NCBI RefSeq assembly: GCF_001905125.1
Contig: NZ_LWLE01000001.1
Location: 648,880 to 712,879, forward strand
DNA: 64,000 nt
DNA from: Streptomyces sp. TSRI0281
Lineage (GTDB): Bacteria; Actinomycetota; Actinomycetes; Streptomycetales; Streptomycetaceae
Reading direction: 5' to 3'
Shown here: in pieces, positions 9,222 to 19,321 of the stretch
How positions within the stretch are numbered: the first letter of the stretch is position 1
Layout of the letters: each line of letters starts with the position of its first letter
Program-made: the position numbers and the translations under genes
The notes under the pieces: generated by a model
What the model was told of the DNA's origin: nothing
The model's database searches: none
What the model saw: the letters and a program-made list of their open reading frames with translations, nothing else

Positions 9222-10760
9222 TTACCTGATGCCGCGGCCCGCGTAGGCGCCGATGTTGGGGGCGCCGGGCTTCAGCCTGTTGCCGAAGTAGTCCTTGCCG
9301 CCGTTGTTCTCGATCACGGTTCCGGCGGCGAGGGCGGGCGAGCCCTTGCCCAGCCGGAAGTCGGGGCGCAGCTTCGGGTCGGCGGTGATGCCACCGGGGT
9401 TGGGGCGGGTCATGTCGATGCCGTAGAACGCGTTGTGGTCGAAGGAGAGACCGGCGGTCGGGTTCTTGAAGGCGTAGCCGCCGGTGCCCTCGCTCACGAA
9501 GACGTTGTTGCGGATGGACAGTTCGTGCTGCGTGGTGGCGGGGCTTCCGGCGTCGTCCTGGACGAGGTGACCGGGCACCGTCTCCGCGCTGTTGACGAAG
9601 GTGTTGTTGTAGATCCGGGTGTCGAGGATCGGGCCCCAGCAGTTCTGGATGAGGCGCGCGCCGTCGTTGCGGCTGACGTTGTAGCGGGCGACCGTGCCCA
9701 TGGTCTTGGCTCCGCTGTAGGGGCAGACCAGCAGGAAGCCGCCCTTGTTGTCGTGGCTGTAGTTGTACTGGAAGACGGTGTTCCGCGAGGCGCCGTCGGC
9801 GTCGAAGGACATGCCGTCGTGGGTGTTTCCGCCGCCCGAGACCTCGTTGTACTCAATGGTCGTGTCGTCGGTGTTGAAGGTCCAGATGCCCGCGTTGGCG
9901 GAGGGCGAGCGGAGCTGGAAGCCGTCGATCCTGTTGTGGTCGACGCGGGCGCCGCTGGTGGTGTCCAGCTTCATGCCGTCGCCCGCCAGGGACTTCAGCG
10001 TGTTGTGGTGGATACGGACGCCGGTGCTGGGCGTCCACTCCCCCGGGTAGACGTTCGGGTCCTGCTGCTGGCCGACCAGATCGCGCTTGGAGAAGGTGGA
10101 CTTGAAGTAGATGCCCTCGCGGTCGACGTTCTCGATCCGGTTGTAGCCGATGTCGAGACCGTCGTACCGGCTGGCCTTCGTCTTGCCCTCGACGGCGATG
10201 TGGATGGCGCTGGAGCCGGTGAGCGTCTTGAAGTCGCCGCCGCGCACGTCATGGATGTAGAGACCCGAGACGCTGAAGCCGCGGGCGGTGCCGTAGTCGG
10301 TGAGACGCAGGCGTACACCGTTGCGCTCGCTGCCGGGGTTGTCGGCGTTGGTGATCTCCAGGGCCTTGAGATGGACGTACTGCGTGTTGGAGAGCAGGAC
10401 GACATCGTGGGCGCCCGCGCCGTCGAGCTTGGCGCGGGCGGACCCGTGGCCGTAGTCGGCGATGGTGAACGGGGCACGGGCGGAGCCGCCGCCCTGCGGG
10501 GCGAGGGTGCCGGTGCAGGAGGCACCGCGCCGGAAGAGCAGCCGGTCGCCGGGGCCGTAGGTCTGGGCGTTCGCCTCGTCGAGACCGGTCCAGGGCCGCG
10601 CCCTGCTGCCGTCGGCCGCTGTCGTACCGGGGGTGGCGGAGCAGTCGACGTGGTGGGTACGGCCGGTGGGCGCGGCCTGCGCGGTGCCCGTTCCCGCGGC
10701 GGTCAGCCCGGCGGCGGCGGTCAGGGCAGCGAGCGCGGCTGCGGTGACGCGGTGTCTCAC
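9222..10760 (-). CDS. Secreted right-handed parallel beta-helix protein (polysaccharide lyase-like)
   Basis: A 512-residue exported protein starting at GTG 10760 behind ggagg. The signal peptide is VRHRVTAAALAALTAAAGL...AQA, with cleavage around residue 30. The mature part shows repeated beta-helix rungs with Asn ladders (YIHDVRGG, YNRIENVDREGIYF, HHNTLKSL, DHNRIDGF, EYNEVSGGG, RNNVFVS), as in pectate lyase and related glycan-degrading folds. Neighbouring sugar importer and DeoR/LacI-type regulator suggest it attacks or binds an extracellular polysaccharide whose fragments are then imported. Lyase, hydrolase or binding activity cannot be told from the motifs seen. Confidence 0.85.
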   Translation of the reverse strand: MRHRVTAAALAALTAAAGLTAAGTGTAQAAPTGRTHHVDCSATPGTTAADGSRARPWTGLDEANAQTYGPGDRLLFRRGASCTGTLAPQGGGSARAPFTIADYGHGSARAKLDGAGAHDVVLLSNTQYVHLKALEITNADNPGSERNGVRLRLTDYGTARGFSVSGLYIHDVRGGDFKTLTGSSAIHIAVEGKTKASRYDGLDIGYNRIENVDREGIYFKSTFSKRDLVGQQQDPNVYPGEWTPSTGVRIHHNTLKSLAGDGMKLDTTSGARVDHNRIDGFQLRSPSANAGIWTFNTDDTTIEYNEVSGGGNTHDGMSFDADGASRNTVFQYNYSHDNKGGFLLVCPYSGAKTMGTVARYNVSRNDGARLIQNCWGPILDTRIYNNTFVNSAETVPGHLVQDDAGSPATTQHELSIRNNVFVSEGTGGYAFKNPTAGLSFDHNAFYGIDMTRPNPGGITADPKLRPDFRLGKGSPALAAGTVIENNGGKDYFGNRLKPGAPNIGAYAGRGIR

Positions 10761-10899
10761 AATTCCTCCGTACGAACAGTCAGGGGCGGTTCGGATCAAC
10801 CGGTCGGCTCGGATCAGCCGGTCGGATCGGCCGGTCGGTGGGATCGGCCGGATGGCCCGGATCGCTCGATCGGTCGGCATCGCCGGAATCCTGGACGCC

Positions 10900-10957
10900 G
10901 ATTGATCGAACGTCAATGGATTGCGTTTGAATGATCGAAACTGCCATCGTTCGATCA
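10900..10957. promoter_or_regulatory. Putative operators between beta-helix gene and regulator gene
   Basis: GATTGATCGAA (10900-10910) is the exact reverse complement of TTCGATCAATC found before the ABC operon at 12219-12229. A second element has TGATCGAA (10932-10939) and TTCGATCA (10950-10957) as inverted arms 10 bp apart. The shared motif suggests binding sites for the regulator encoded at 11037. The adjacent stretch 10790-10870 is a GATCGG/CGGTCGG-rich direct-repeat tract. Confidence 0.6.
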
Positions 10958-11036
10958 CGCTGGACTAGGGTCGGGACAGGGCTCCGGGAGCGGCCGGACC
11001 GGAGACCGGGTCACACATTGCGAGGGGACTGCTGCC

Positions 11037-12167
11037 GTGCGCGAAAGTGCTGCTGAACGCCATGACCGACTGCTGGAGCTGGTACGCGAACGGGGCTCGG
11101 CCCGGGTCTCGGACCTCGCCTCCCAGCTGGGGGTCTCCCCCGTCACGATCCGCCGGGACGTCGAGGATCTGGCGGTCCGGGGCCTGCTCGACCGGGTGCA
11201 CGGTTCCGTGTCCTGGCCGCGGGACGCCGTAGCGCCGCCCGGCGCCGCCACCGGTCCGGGCGCCACCGGTCCCGGCAGCGCGGGCGCGGGCAGCGGCCTG
11301 GTCCTCGGCATGCTCGCGCCCTCCGCGACGTACTACTTCGCCGAGGTGATCCGCGGGGCGCACGAGGCGGCCGCGCGGGCCGGGGCCCGGCTGATCCTGC
11401 GGATCTCCGACTACCGGCCCGAGGAGGACCACGCCCGCACCGAGGGCCTGCTCGCGGCGGGCGCCGAGGGGATGCTGGTCGCGCCCGGCTGGCGGCGGCC
11501 CGGCGACCCGGCGGCGTTCGGCGACTGGATCACCTCGCTGCCCGTGCCCACCGTGCTCCTGGAACGGCAGCCCGCGGCCGGCTCCCCGCTCGACGCCCTG
11601 GACCGGGTCTGCTCGGACCATGGCCACGGGGTGCTGCTGGCCGTGCGCCACCTGGTGGACCTGGGCCACGGGGCGCCGCTGCTGATGGCCCGCGCCGACT
11701 CCCCGACGGCGGTGGCCGTGCGGTCCGGGTACGAGGAGGCGCTGCGCATCCTGGGACTGCGCGCCCCGCAGGACGTGATCGATTCCGTACCGGCGGAGCT
11801 GGCGCCGGAGGGCTTCGAGGACGCGGTACTGGCACTGCGCGACGCGGTCCGTTCGGGGGTGGCCACGGCGGCGCTGATCCACAACGACGTGGACGCGATC
11901 CAGGTGGTGCAGCGACTGGCCGAGCTGGGCGTACGGGTGCCGGACGACCTGGCGCTGATCGCGTACGACGACGAGGTGGCGGCGCTCGCCGACACCCCGC
12001 TCACGGCGGTCGCCCCGCCCAAGCGCGAGGTGGGAAGGCACGCCACGGAGCTGCTGGTGGAGCGGCTGACGCGGGCCCGCGGCGCGGGTGGTGCCGCACC
12101 GCGCCGGCATCTGACGCTGCTCCCCGAACTGCGGGTCAGGTCCTCCTGCGGGCACCCGCTGAGGTAG
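11037..12167 (+). CDS. Transcriptional regulator, DeoR-type HTH fused to LacI-type sugar-binding domain
   Basis: A 376-residue protein from GTG 11037 (site gagggg). Residues 1-60 form a DeoR-type winged helix (RHDRLLELVRERGSARVSDLA, then SQLGVSPVTIRRDVEDLA). After an Ala/Gly/Pro linker (65-85), residues 90-375 are a periplasmic-binding-protein fold as in LacI/GalR (VLGMLAPSATYYFAEVIRGAHEAA; LIHNDVDAIQVVQRLAELG; PDDLALIAYDDEVAALADTPLTAVAPP). This combination typifies sugar-responsive repressors. It sits between the beta-helix gene and the ABC importer and probably controls both through the shared TTCGATCAATC motif. Confidence 0.9.
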   Translation: MRESAAERHDRLLELVRERGSARVSDLASQLGVSPVTIRRDVEDLAVRGLLDRVHGSVSWPRDAVAPPGAATGPGATGPGSAGAGSGLVLGMLAPSATYYFAEVIRGAHEAAARAGARLILRISDYRPEEDHARTEGLLAAGAEGMLVAPGWRRPGDPAAFGDWITSLPVPTVLLERQPAAGSPLDALDRVCSDHGHGVLLAVRHLVDLGHGAPLLMARADSPTAVAVRSGYEEALRILGLRAPQDVIDSVPAELAPEGFEDAVLALRDAVRSGVATAALIHNDVDAIQVVQRLAELGVRVPDDLALIAYDDEVAALADTPLTAVAPPKREVGRHATELLVERLTRARGAGGAAPRRHLTLLPELRVRSSCGHPLR

Positions 12168-12218
12168 GCCGCCGGGACCCTCCGCGACCACTTCCGTTCG
12201 TAACTTATTTGATCTTTT

Positions 12219-12229
12219 TTCGATCAATC
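12219..12229. promoter_or_regulatory. Putative operator of the sugar ABC operon
   Basis: TTCGATCAATC lies 84 bp before the solute-binding-protein start in an AT-rich segment and matches GATTGATCGAA at 10900-10910 in reverse orientation. It overlaps the likely promoter region, consistent with repression. Confidence 0.55.
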
Positions 12230-12312
12230 AATCTTTCGCTCTTGACTTCGGTCACGGCTGGTTCAAGGATCACGGCCAACGCCAATGTCGTCGCCTGTTC
12301 AGGAGCCACGCT

Positions 12313-13641
12313 GTGAGCCGCAGTCGGAGCAGAACGTCCCATGTCATAGTCGGCGCCGCCACCGCCCTCGCCGTTCTCACGGCCTGCGGCGGCAGCGGTG
12401 ACGACTCCGCAGCCCCCGGAAGCGACGGAAAGCCCGTCAGCGTCACCTTCTGGGGCTGGACCAAGGGATCCAAGGAGGTCGTTGACGCGTTCAACGCCTC
12501 GCACAAGAACATCAAGGTCGTCTACGAGGAGATCCCCTCCGGCAACGCGGGCGGCTACGCCAAGATCTCCAACGCGGTGAAGGCGGGCAACGCCCCCGAC
12601 CTGGTCAGCATCGAGTACCCGCAGCTGCCCGAGTTCGTCAGCCAGGGCGCGCTCCAGGACATCAGCTCGTACGTCACCGACGACGTCAAGAAGAAGCTGC
12701 TGCCGCAGGCGGTGGAGCTGACCACGCTGGGCGGCAAGAACTGGGCCGTTCCGTTCGACGCCTCGCCGCAGGCGTTCTACTACCGCCAGGACCTGTTCAA
12801 GAAGTACGGCGTCGAGGTCCCCACCACGTGGGACGACTTCCGCAAGGCGGCCGAGAAGGTCAAGAAGGCCGACAAGAAGGCCCGCATCGGCACCTTCTTC
12901 CCGGACGACCCGACCACCTTCCAGGCGATGGCCTGGCAGGCCGGGGCCCAGTGGTACAAGGCCGAGGGCGACACCTGGAAGGTCTCCACCAAGGACGCGG
13001 CCACCACCAAGGTCGCCGACTACTGGCAGGGACTGCTCGACGACGACCTGATCCGGGCCAACGCCTCCTTCAGCCCGGAGTGGACCAACTCCCTCAAGAA
13101 CGGCGGCACCGTCGGCTACCTCGGCGCCGCCTGGGGCGCGGGCGTCCTGAAGGGCACGCTGCCCGAGCAGAGCGGCAAGTGGGCGGTCGCCCCGATGCCC
13201 AGCTGGGACGGCAAGCCGGCCAGCGGCATGCTCGGCGGCTCCACCTTCGCGGTGTCCAAGAACAGCAAGAAGGCGAAGGCCGCCGTCGAGTTCGCGACCT
13301 GGATGTCCACCACCGAGGACGGCATCAAGGCCCGTATCGAATCCGGCACGTCGAGCGCCTTCCCGGCCGCGGCCGGGCTGCGGCCCGTCGCGAAGAAGTC
13401 GTTCGACGCGAGCTTCTACGGCGGCACGGACATCTACCAGGTGTTCGAGGGCGCCGCGACGTCCATCGGCCAGAACTGGGCCTGGGGCCCGACGACCGGC
13501 ACGTCCAACACCGTGATCAAGGACCAGTTCGGCAAGGTCGCCAGCGGCGGTTCGACGATCGCCGAAGCCGTGCGGGCGGGCCATGACGCCACCGTCGCCG
13601 AGCTCAAGAAGCGCGGCCTGAAGGTCGAGGACGCCGGCTGA
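12313..13641 (+). CDS. Extracellular sugar-binding lipoprotein of an ABC importer
   Basis: A 442-residue family-1 solute-binding protein starting at GTG 12313 after aggag. The signal peptide ends in a lipobox LTAC (Cys near residue 26), followed by GGSGDDSAAPGS. The mature domain opens with VSVTFWGWTKGSKEVVDAFN and has the usual features of oligosaccharide binders (IEYPQLPEFVSQGAL; VPFDASPQAFYYRQDLFKKYG; GGSTFAVSKNSKKAKAAVEFATW). It captures a sugar outside the membrane for the two permeases. It is first gene of the operon; its stop overlaps the next ATG. Confidence 0.95.
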   Translation: MSRSRSRTSHVIVGAATALAVLTACGGSGDDSAAPGSDGKPVSVTFWGWTKGSKEVVDAFNASHKNIKVVYEEIPSGNAGGYAKISNAVKAGNAPDLVSIEYPQLPEFVSQGALQDISSYVTDDVKKKLLPQAVELTTLGGKNWAVPFDASPQAFYYRQDLFKKYGVEVPTTWDDFRKAAEKVKKADKKARIGTFFPDDPTTFQAMAWQAGAQWYKAEGDTWKVSTKDAATTKVADYWQGLLDDDLIRANASFSPEWTNSLKNGGTVGYLGAAWGAGVLKGTLPEQSGKWAVAPMPSWDGKPASGMLGGSTFAVSKNSKKAKAAVEFATWMSTTEDGIKARIESGTSSAFPAAAGLRPVAKKSFDASFYGGTDIYQVFEGAATSIGQNWAWGPTTGTSNTVIKDQFGKVASGGSTIAEAVRAGHDATVAELKKRGLKVEDAG

Positions 13642-14534
13642 TGAAGCGCGCCCGGACAACCAGAGCCGCCGCCGTCCTGCTGGGGCCCTTCTTCGTACTG
13701 TTCACCTTGGCCATGCTCGTGCCGATCGGATACGCGGTCTGGCTCAGCCTGTTCACCGAGAAGCAGTCCGGACTGGGCTTCGGCGGCACCGAGACCGTCT
13801 TCAGCGGCCTCGACAACTACACGGCGGCGCTGGGCGACCGGGCCTTCCGCGAGGGCTTCGGCGTCCTGCTCGGATACTGCCTGTTCTACATTCCGCTGCT
13901 GCTCATCGGGGCCCTCGCCCTCGCCCTGCTGCTGGACTCCACACTGGCCCGCGCCCGCCGGTTCTTCCAGCTCGCGCTCTTCCTGCCGCACGCCGTGCCC
14001 GGCATCATCGCCGCGCTGATCTGGGTCTACCTCTACACACCCCAGCTCAGCCCGGTCGTCAGCGCCATGGAGTCCGGGGGGATCGGCTTCGACTTCTTCT
14101 CCCCCGAAGGCGCTCTCCCCTCCATCGTGAACATCGCGCTGTGGGAATGGCTCGGCTACAACATGGTGATCTTCTACGCCGCGCTCCAGGCCATCGACCG
14201 GTCCGTACTCGAAGCGGCCACGGTCGACGGTGCGGGTGCCTGGCGGATCGCCCTGTCCATCAAGGTCCCGCTGATCCGCGCCTCCGTGGCGATGGTCGCG
14301 CTGTTCACGATCATCGGCTCGCTCCAGCTGTTCACCGAACCGCTGATCCTCAACAAGGGAACGGGCTCCGCCGTCTCCTCCACCTGGACGCCGAACATGT
14401 ACGCGTACACCGCGGCCTTCGAGCGCAACGACTACGGGCTCGCCGCGGCCGCCTCCATCCTGCTGGCCCTCACCGCCGCGCTGCTCTCCTTCGTCGTCAC
14501 CCGCTTCACCGGCCGGAAGGGCAAGAAGGCATGA
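13641..14534 (+). CDS. Sugar ABC transporter permease, MalF/UgpA type
   Basis: A 297-residue inner-membrane protein with six predicted helices (first: AAAVLLGPFFVLFTLAMLVPIGY). The EAA loop that contacts the ATPase is EAATVDGAGAWRIALSIKVPLI. The start ATG shares its A with the TGA of the binding-protein gene, indicating translational coupling. It pairs with the downstream MalG-type subunit. No ATP-binding subunit is in the cluster; Streptomyces often share MsiK among such importers. Confidence 0.95.
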   Translation: MKRARTTRAAAVLLGPFFVLFTLAMLVPIGYAVWLSLFTEKQSGLGFGGTETVFSGLDNYTAALGDRAFREGFGVLLGYCLFYIPLLLIGALALALLLDSTLARARRFFQLALFLPHAVPGIIAALIWVYLYTPQLSPVVSAMESGGIGFDFFSPEGALPSIVNIALWEWLGYNMVIFYAALQAIDRSVLEAATVDGAGAWRIALSIKVPLIRASVAMVALFTIIGSLQLFTEPLILNKGTGSAVSSTWTPNMYAYTAAFERNDYGLAAAASILLALTAALLSFVVTRFTGRKGKKA

Positions 14535-15385
14535 ACTCATCGACTCGCCCCAGCCGTTGGATGTCCAAGACGGCGGTCAACGGCTTCCTGCTCCTCGCGG
14601 TCGTCTACATGCTCTTCCCCCTCGTCTGGCTGGTCACCGCCGCCACGAAGGACACCGGCGGCCTGCTCGCGGGCAACGCCTTCTCCTTCGACGGCTTCAA
14701 CCTCGGCGAGAACCTGTCGAACCTCGCCTCCTACGGCGACGGCATCTACTTCCGCTGGTACCTCAACAGCCTCCTGTACGCCGGTGGCGGCGCGATCGTC
14801 TGCTCGCTGATCTGTGTCGCCGCGGGCTACGCCTTCGACAAGTACGAATTCCGGGGCAAGGAGAAGCTGTTCGGCCTGGTCCTGATGGGCGTGCTGGTGC
14901 CCACCACCGCGCTGGCCCTGCCGATGTATCTCCTGGCGTCCGAGATCGGGCTGGTCAACACCTACTGGTCGGTGCTGATCCCGGTGCTGGTCAACCCGTT
15001 CGGTGTGTATCTCGCGCGGGTGTTCTGCACCGGCTACATCCCGAACGAGGCACTGGAGGCCGCCCGGATCGACGGGGCGGGAGAGCTGCGCGCGTTCTGG
15101 TCGATCGGTCTGCCCATGGTCATGCCGGGCTTCGTGACGGTCTTCCTCTTCCAGTTCACCGCGATCTGGAACAACTTCTTCCTCCCCCTGGTGATGCTGT
15201 CGGACCGCAAGCTCTTCCCGTTGAGCCTCGGTCTGTACTCCTGGAACACCAACACCCACGGCGAGCCGAGCTTCTACCCGCTCGTCGTCACCGGCTCCCT
15301 CCTCGCCGTCATCCCCCTGATCGTCGCCTTCGTCTCGCTGCAACGGCACTGGAAGGCGGGCCTGACCGCCGGAAGCGTCAAGTGA
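14531..15385 (+). CDS. Sugar ABC transporter permease, MalG/UgpE type
   Basis: A 284-residue inner-membrane protein, start ATG 14531 overlapping the previous TGA (ATGA). About six helices; the EAA motif is EAARIDGAGELRAFWSIGLPMVMPG near residue 180. It forms the heterodimeric channel with the preceding permease. Ends at TGA 15385, 45 bp before the dehydrogenase start. Confidence 0.95.
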   Translation: MNSSTRPSRWMSKTAVNGFLLLAVVYMLFPLVWLVTAATKDTGGLLAGNAFSFDGFNLGENLSNLASYGDGIYFRWYLNSLLYAGGGAIVCSLICVAAGYAFDKYEFRGKEKLFGLVLMGVLVPTTALALPMYLLASEIGLVNTYWSVLIPVLVNPFGVYLARVFCTGYIPNEALEAARIDGAGELRAFWSIGLPMVMPGFVTVFLFQFTAIWNNFFLPLVMLSDRKLFPLSLGLYSWNTNTHGEPSFYPLVVTGSLLAVIPLIVAFVSLQRHWKAGLTAGSVK

Positions 15386-15429
15386 CCGTCGGACCGCCCG
15401 CGCGAGCCCTGAGGAGTACGAGTCCCACC

Positions 15430-16458
15430 ATGCCCCACGCCACTGACAACCGGCCGAAGGCCCTGCTGGCGATGGCTCCCGGCATCGCCGAACGCCTCCT
15501 CGCCGCACACCACCGCACCCGGCTGGCCGCCCTCACCCGGACGGACCCCCGGCTCGTCGGCCACGACCTGGCCGCTCCGACGCCCGAGGTGGCCGCCGCG
15601 CTCGCCGAGGCCGAGGTGCTGTTCACCTGCTGGGGGGCGACCCCGCTCACCGCCGAGGTGCTGGCCGCCGCCCCGCGGCTGCGCGCCGTCGTGCACGCCG
15701 CGGGGTCGGTGAAGCACCACATCACCGACGCCTGCTGGGAACGCGGGATCGCCGTCACCTCGGCGGCGGGAGCGAACGCGCTGCCGGTCGCCGAGTACAC
15801 GGTGGCCGCGGTGCTCTTCGCCAACAAGCGCGTCCTGTACTCGGCCCGGCGCTACCGCGAGCTGCGCACCGACCACGACTGGCTCCACGAGCTGGACGGC
15901 ACCGGCAACTACCGCCGTACCGTCGGCATCGTCGGAGCGTCCCGCATCGGCCGCCGGGTGATCGAACTGCTGCGGCCGTTCGACCTGGACGTGGCTCTCT
16001 ACGACCCGTACGTCGGTGCCGAGGAGGCGGCCTCGCTGGGGGTCCGGTCCGCGTCGCTGGCGCAGGTGTGCGCGGACAGCTCGGTCCTCTCCGTCCACGC
16101 GCCGCAGCTCCCGGCCACGCACCACCTCATCGGCGCGGAGCAGTTGGCGCTGCTGCCGGACGGGGCGACGCTGATCAATACGGCGCGGGGTTCGCTGGTG
16201 GACGAGGACGCGCTGCTGCCGGAGCTGGTGAGCGGGCGGCTGCACGCGGTGCTGGATGTCACGGAGCCCGAACTTCCGGCGGCGCGGTCCCCGTTGTACG
16301 ACCTGCCGAACGTTCTGCTGACTCCGCACGTCGCGGGGTCGCTGGGCAATGAGCTGCATCGGATGGCCGACCAGTCGCTGGACGAGCTGGAACGCTTTGC
16401 CCGGGGGCTGCCGTTCGCGGATCCGGTGACGCCGGGGGCGCTTCGCCGTTCGGCGTGA
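15430..16458 (+). CDS. D-isomer-specific 2-hydroxyacid dehydrogenase family protein
   Basis: A 342-residue NAD(P)-dependent oxidoreductase. ATG 15430 follows gaggag; an in-frame GTG at 15382 overlapping the permease stop is less likely. The Rossmann motif is TVGIVGASRIGRRVIELL near residue 165-180. Catalytic residues lie in NTARGSLVDEDAL (Arg), DVTEPE (Glu) and LTPHVAGS (His). Placement at the end of the importer operon suggests a role in catabolism of the imported sugar or uronate, but the substrate is not deducible. Confidence 0.88.
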   Translation: MPHATDNRPKALLAMAPGIAERLLAAHHRTRLAALTRTDPRLVGHDLAAPTPEVAAALAEAEVLFTCWGATPLTAEVLAAAPRLRAVVHAAGSVKHHITDACWERGIAVTSAAGANALPVAEYTVAAVLFANKRVLYSARRYRELRTDHDWLHELDGTGNYRRTVGIVGASRIGRRVIELLRPFDLDVALYDPYVGAEEAASLGVRSASLAQVCADSSVLSVHAPQLPATHHLIGAEQLALLPDGATLINTARGSLVDEDALLPELVSGRLHAVLDVTEPELPAARSPLYDLPNVLLTPHVAGSLGNELHRMADQSLDELERFARGLPFADPVTPGALRRSA

Positions 16459-16587
16459 CCTCTCGGGGCTCCGCCCCGGACCCCGGTCCTCAAACGCCGG
16501 ACAGGCTGAAAGATGCCCTCAATCGCCGGGCGGGCTCAATAAACCAAGCCCCCCGAGAACCCAGCCCCTCCGGGCGGCCTCAATAAA

Positions 16588-16801
16588 CCCAGCCCCTCCG
16601 GCGATTGAGGAGCGCGGGTCCGGAGGCAGCGCCCCCGAAAACCCAGCCCCTCCGGCGATTGAGGAGCGCGGGTCCGGAGGCAGCGCCCCCGAAAACCCAG
16701 CCCCTCCGGCGATTGAGGAGCGCGGGTCCGGAGGCAGCGCCCCCGAAAACCCAGCCCCTCCGGCGATTGAGGAGCGGGGGTCCGGGGGCAGCGCCCCCCG
16801 G
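16588..16801. repeat. Four 54-bp tandem repeats downstream of the sugar operon
   Basis: Units start at 16588, 16642, 16696 and 16750. The first three are essentially identical; the fourth has several G substitutions. Each contains CCCCTCCGGCGATTGAGGAG and GGAGGCAGCGCCCCC. The preceding segment 16465-16585 holds degenerate relatives (GGGGCTCCGCCCC, CTCAAACGCCGG, CTCAATCGCCGG). Palindromic blocks of this type are widespread after Streptomyces genes and can fold in either strand. No gene is credible here, although frames stay open because the unit length is a multiple of three. Confidence 0.85.
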
Positions 16802-16814
16802 TTGGGTGGAACGC

Positions 16815-16857
16815 ACCGAGGCCCGGTGCCCCCGCGACGGGGGTACCGGGCCTCGGT
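16815..16857 (-). terminator. Hairpin terminator after groEL
   Basis: ACCGAGGCCCGGT (16815-16827) pairs with ACCGGGCCTCGGT (16845-16857), extended inward by CCCCC/GGGGG, 17 bp downstream of the groEL stop. It can act for both convergent genes. Confidence 0.8.
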
Positions 16858-16874
16858 GTCGTGCCGGGTGCGTA

Positions 16875-18548
<1,674 letters not shown>

Positions 18549-18597
18549 TTATTTCGCAGGGGACCAGGGGCGCAGAACAGAAGCAAACGTGGGTGAA

Positions 18598-18906
18598 TTA
18601 CTTCTCGACGATCGCGAGGACGTCGCGCGCCGAGAGGACGAGGTACTCCTCGCCGTTGTACTTCACCTCGGTGCCGCCGTACTTGCTGTACAGAACGACA
18701 TCGCCGGTCTTGACGTCGAGCGGAAGACGCTCGCCGTTCTCGAAGCGGCCCGGGCCCACGGCCAGGACGACGCCCTCCTGGGGCTTCTCCTTGGCAGTGT
18801 CCGGAATGACCAGGCCGGAAGCCGTGGTCTGCTCGGCGTCGAGCGGCTGGACCACAATGCGGTCCTCAAGCGGCTTGATCGCAACCTTGGAGCTGGTGGT
18901 CGACAC
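18598..18906 (-). CDS. groES: 10-kDa chaperonin GroES
   Basis: A 102-residue co-chaperonin capping GroEL. GTG 18906 ([19 protein letters not shown]) is chosen because gggggaga lies upstream; the frame is open further but unrelated. The mobile loop is around [19 protein letters not shown] and the C-terminal [20 protein letters not shown] is typical. First gene of groES-groEL with a 108-155 bp leader region after the two CIRCE operators. Confidence 0.97.
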   Translation of the reverse strand: MSTTSSKVAIKPLEDRIVVQPLDAEQTTASGLVIPDTAKEKPQEGVVLAVGPGRFENGERLPLDVKTGDVVLYSKYGGTEVKYNGEEYLVLSARDVLAIVEK

Positions 18907-19013
18907 GATCCGGTCTCCCCCTTCGGAGATCTCACGGGGTTTAACAGTCTTTGGTCGGCGACCAGGTGGATCCGTCGTCGCGGGTGCCGGACCTGCCCTG
19001 TCGCACAGTGGTG

Positions 19014-19040
19014 CTGGCACTCTCCAGGGGGGAGTGCCAG
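19014..19040. promoter_or_regulatory. CIRCE operator (proximal)
   Basis: CTGGCACTC-N9-GAGTGCCAG is a perfect inverted repeat with the 9-bp spacing of the HrcA-binding CIRCE element. It lies 108 bp upstream of groES and 47 bp (centre to centre) from the second copy. Confidence 0.93.
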
Positions 19041-19060
19041 ACCCGAGACTATGACCGCGA

Positions 19061-19087
19061 TTAGCACTCGGTCAAGCGGAGTGCCAA
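19061..19087. promoter_or_regulatory. CIRCE operator (distal)
   Basis: TTAGCACTC-N9-GAGTGCCAA matches the CIRCE consensus (TTAGCACTC-N9-GAGTGCTAA) in 17 of 18 arm positions. HrcA repression of groES-groEL is expected. The TTA at 19061-19063 is also the reverse-strand stop codon of the upstream small lipoprotein gene. Confidence 0.95.
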
Positions 19088-19321
19088 TTCACCACCCTCG
19101 CGCCGTGCGGCGAGCCGGAGCGAAAGGGGGCGCCTGCCGCACGCGCCACGACTGCCCTTGAGCACGGTGGCCTTGGGCGACGGCGACCGCGGACCGACCT
19201 TCTGGGCCGCCTTGCGCCCCAGCCGTTCGATGGGGTCCACCGACTGCGCGCAGCCCGCGGTGACGGTGAACAGCGCACCGGCCGTCAGCAGTGCGGCCAG
19301 CAGCCGGTGCGCGCGGCTCAT
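19061..19321 (-). CDS. Small putative lipoprotein, function unknown
   Basis: An 86-residue product starting at ATG 19321, whose ATG overlaps the TGA of the deacetylase gene (ATGA), so translation is probably coupled. The signal [24 protein letters not shown] ends in a lipobox-like TAGC, then a basic, Arg/Lys/Pro-rich tail without recognisable domain. It ends with TAA inside the distal CIRCE element, so a heat-shock operator overlaps its 3' end. Confidence 0.6.
   Translation of the reverse strand: MSRAHRLLAALLTAGALFTVTAGCAQSVDPIERLGRKAAQKVGPRSPSPKATVLKGSRGACGRRPLSLRLAARREGGELALRLTEC

Noticed and set aside
10790..10870. CRISPR-like direct repeats (GATCGGCCGG/CGGTCGG)
   Set aside because: Units are short, irregular and without spacers; this is a low-complexity tract before the beta-helix gene.
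14557..15429. N-terminal extension of the hydroxyacid dehydrogenase frame into the permease gene
   Set aside because: The extension is a frame-shift shadow of the MalG-type permease; a spaced gaggag precedes ATG 15430.
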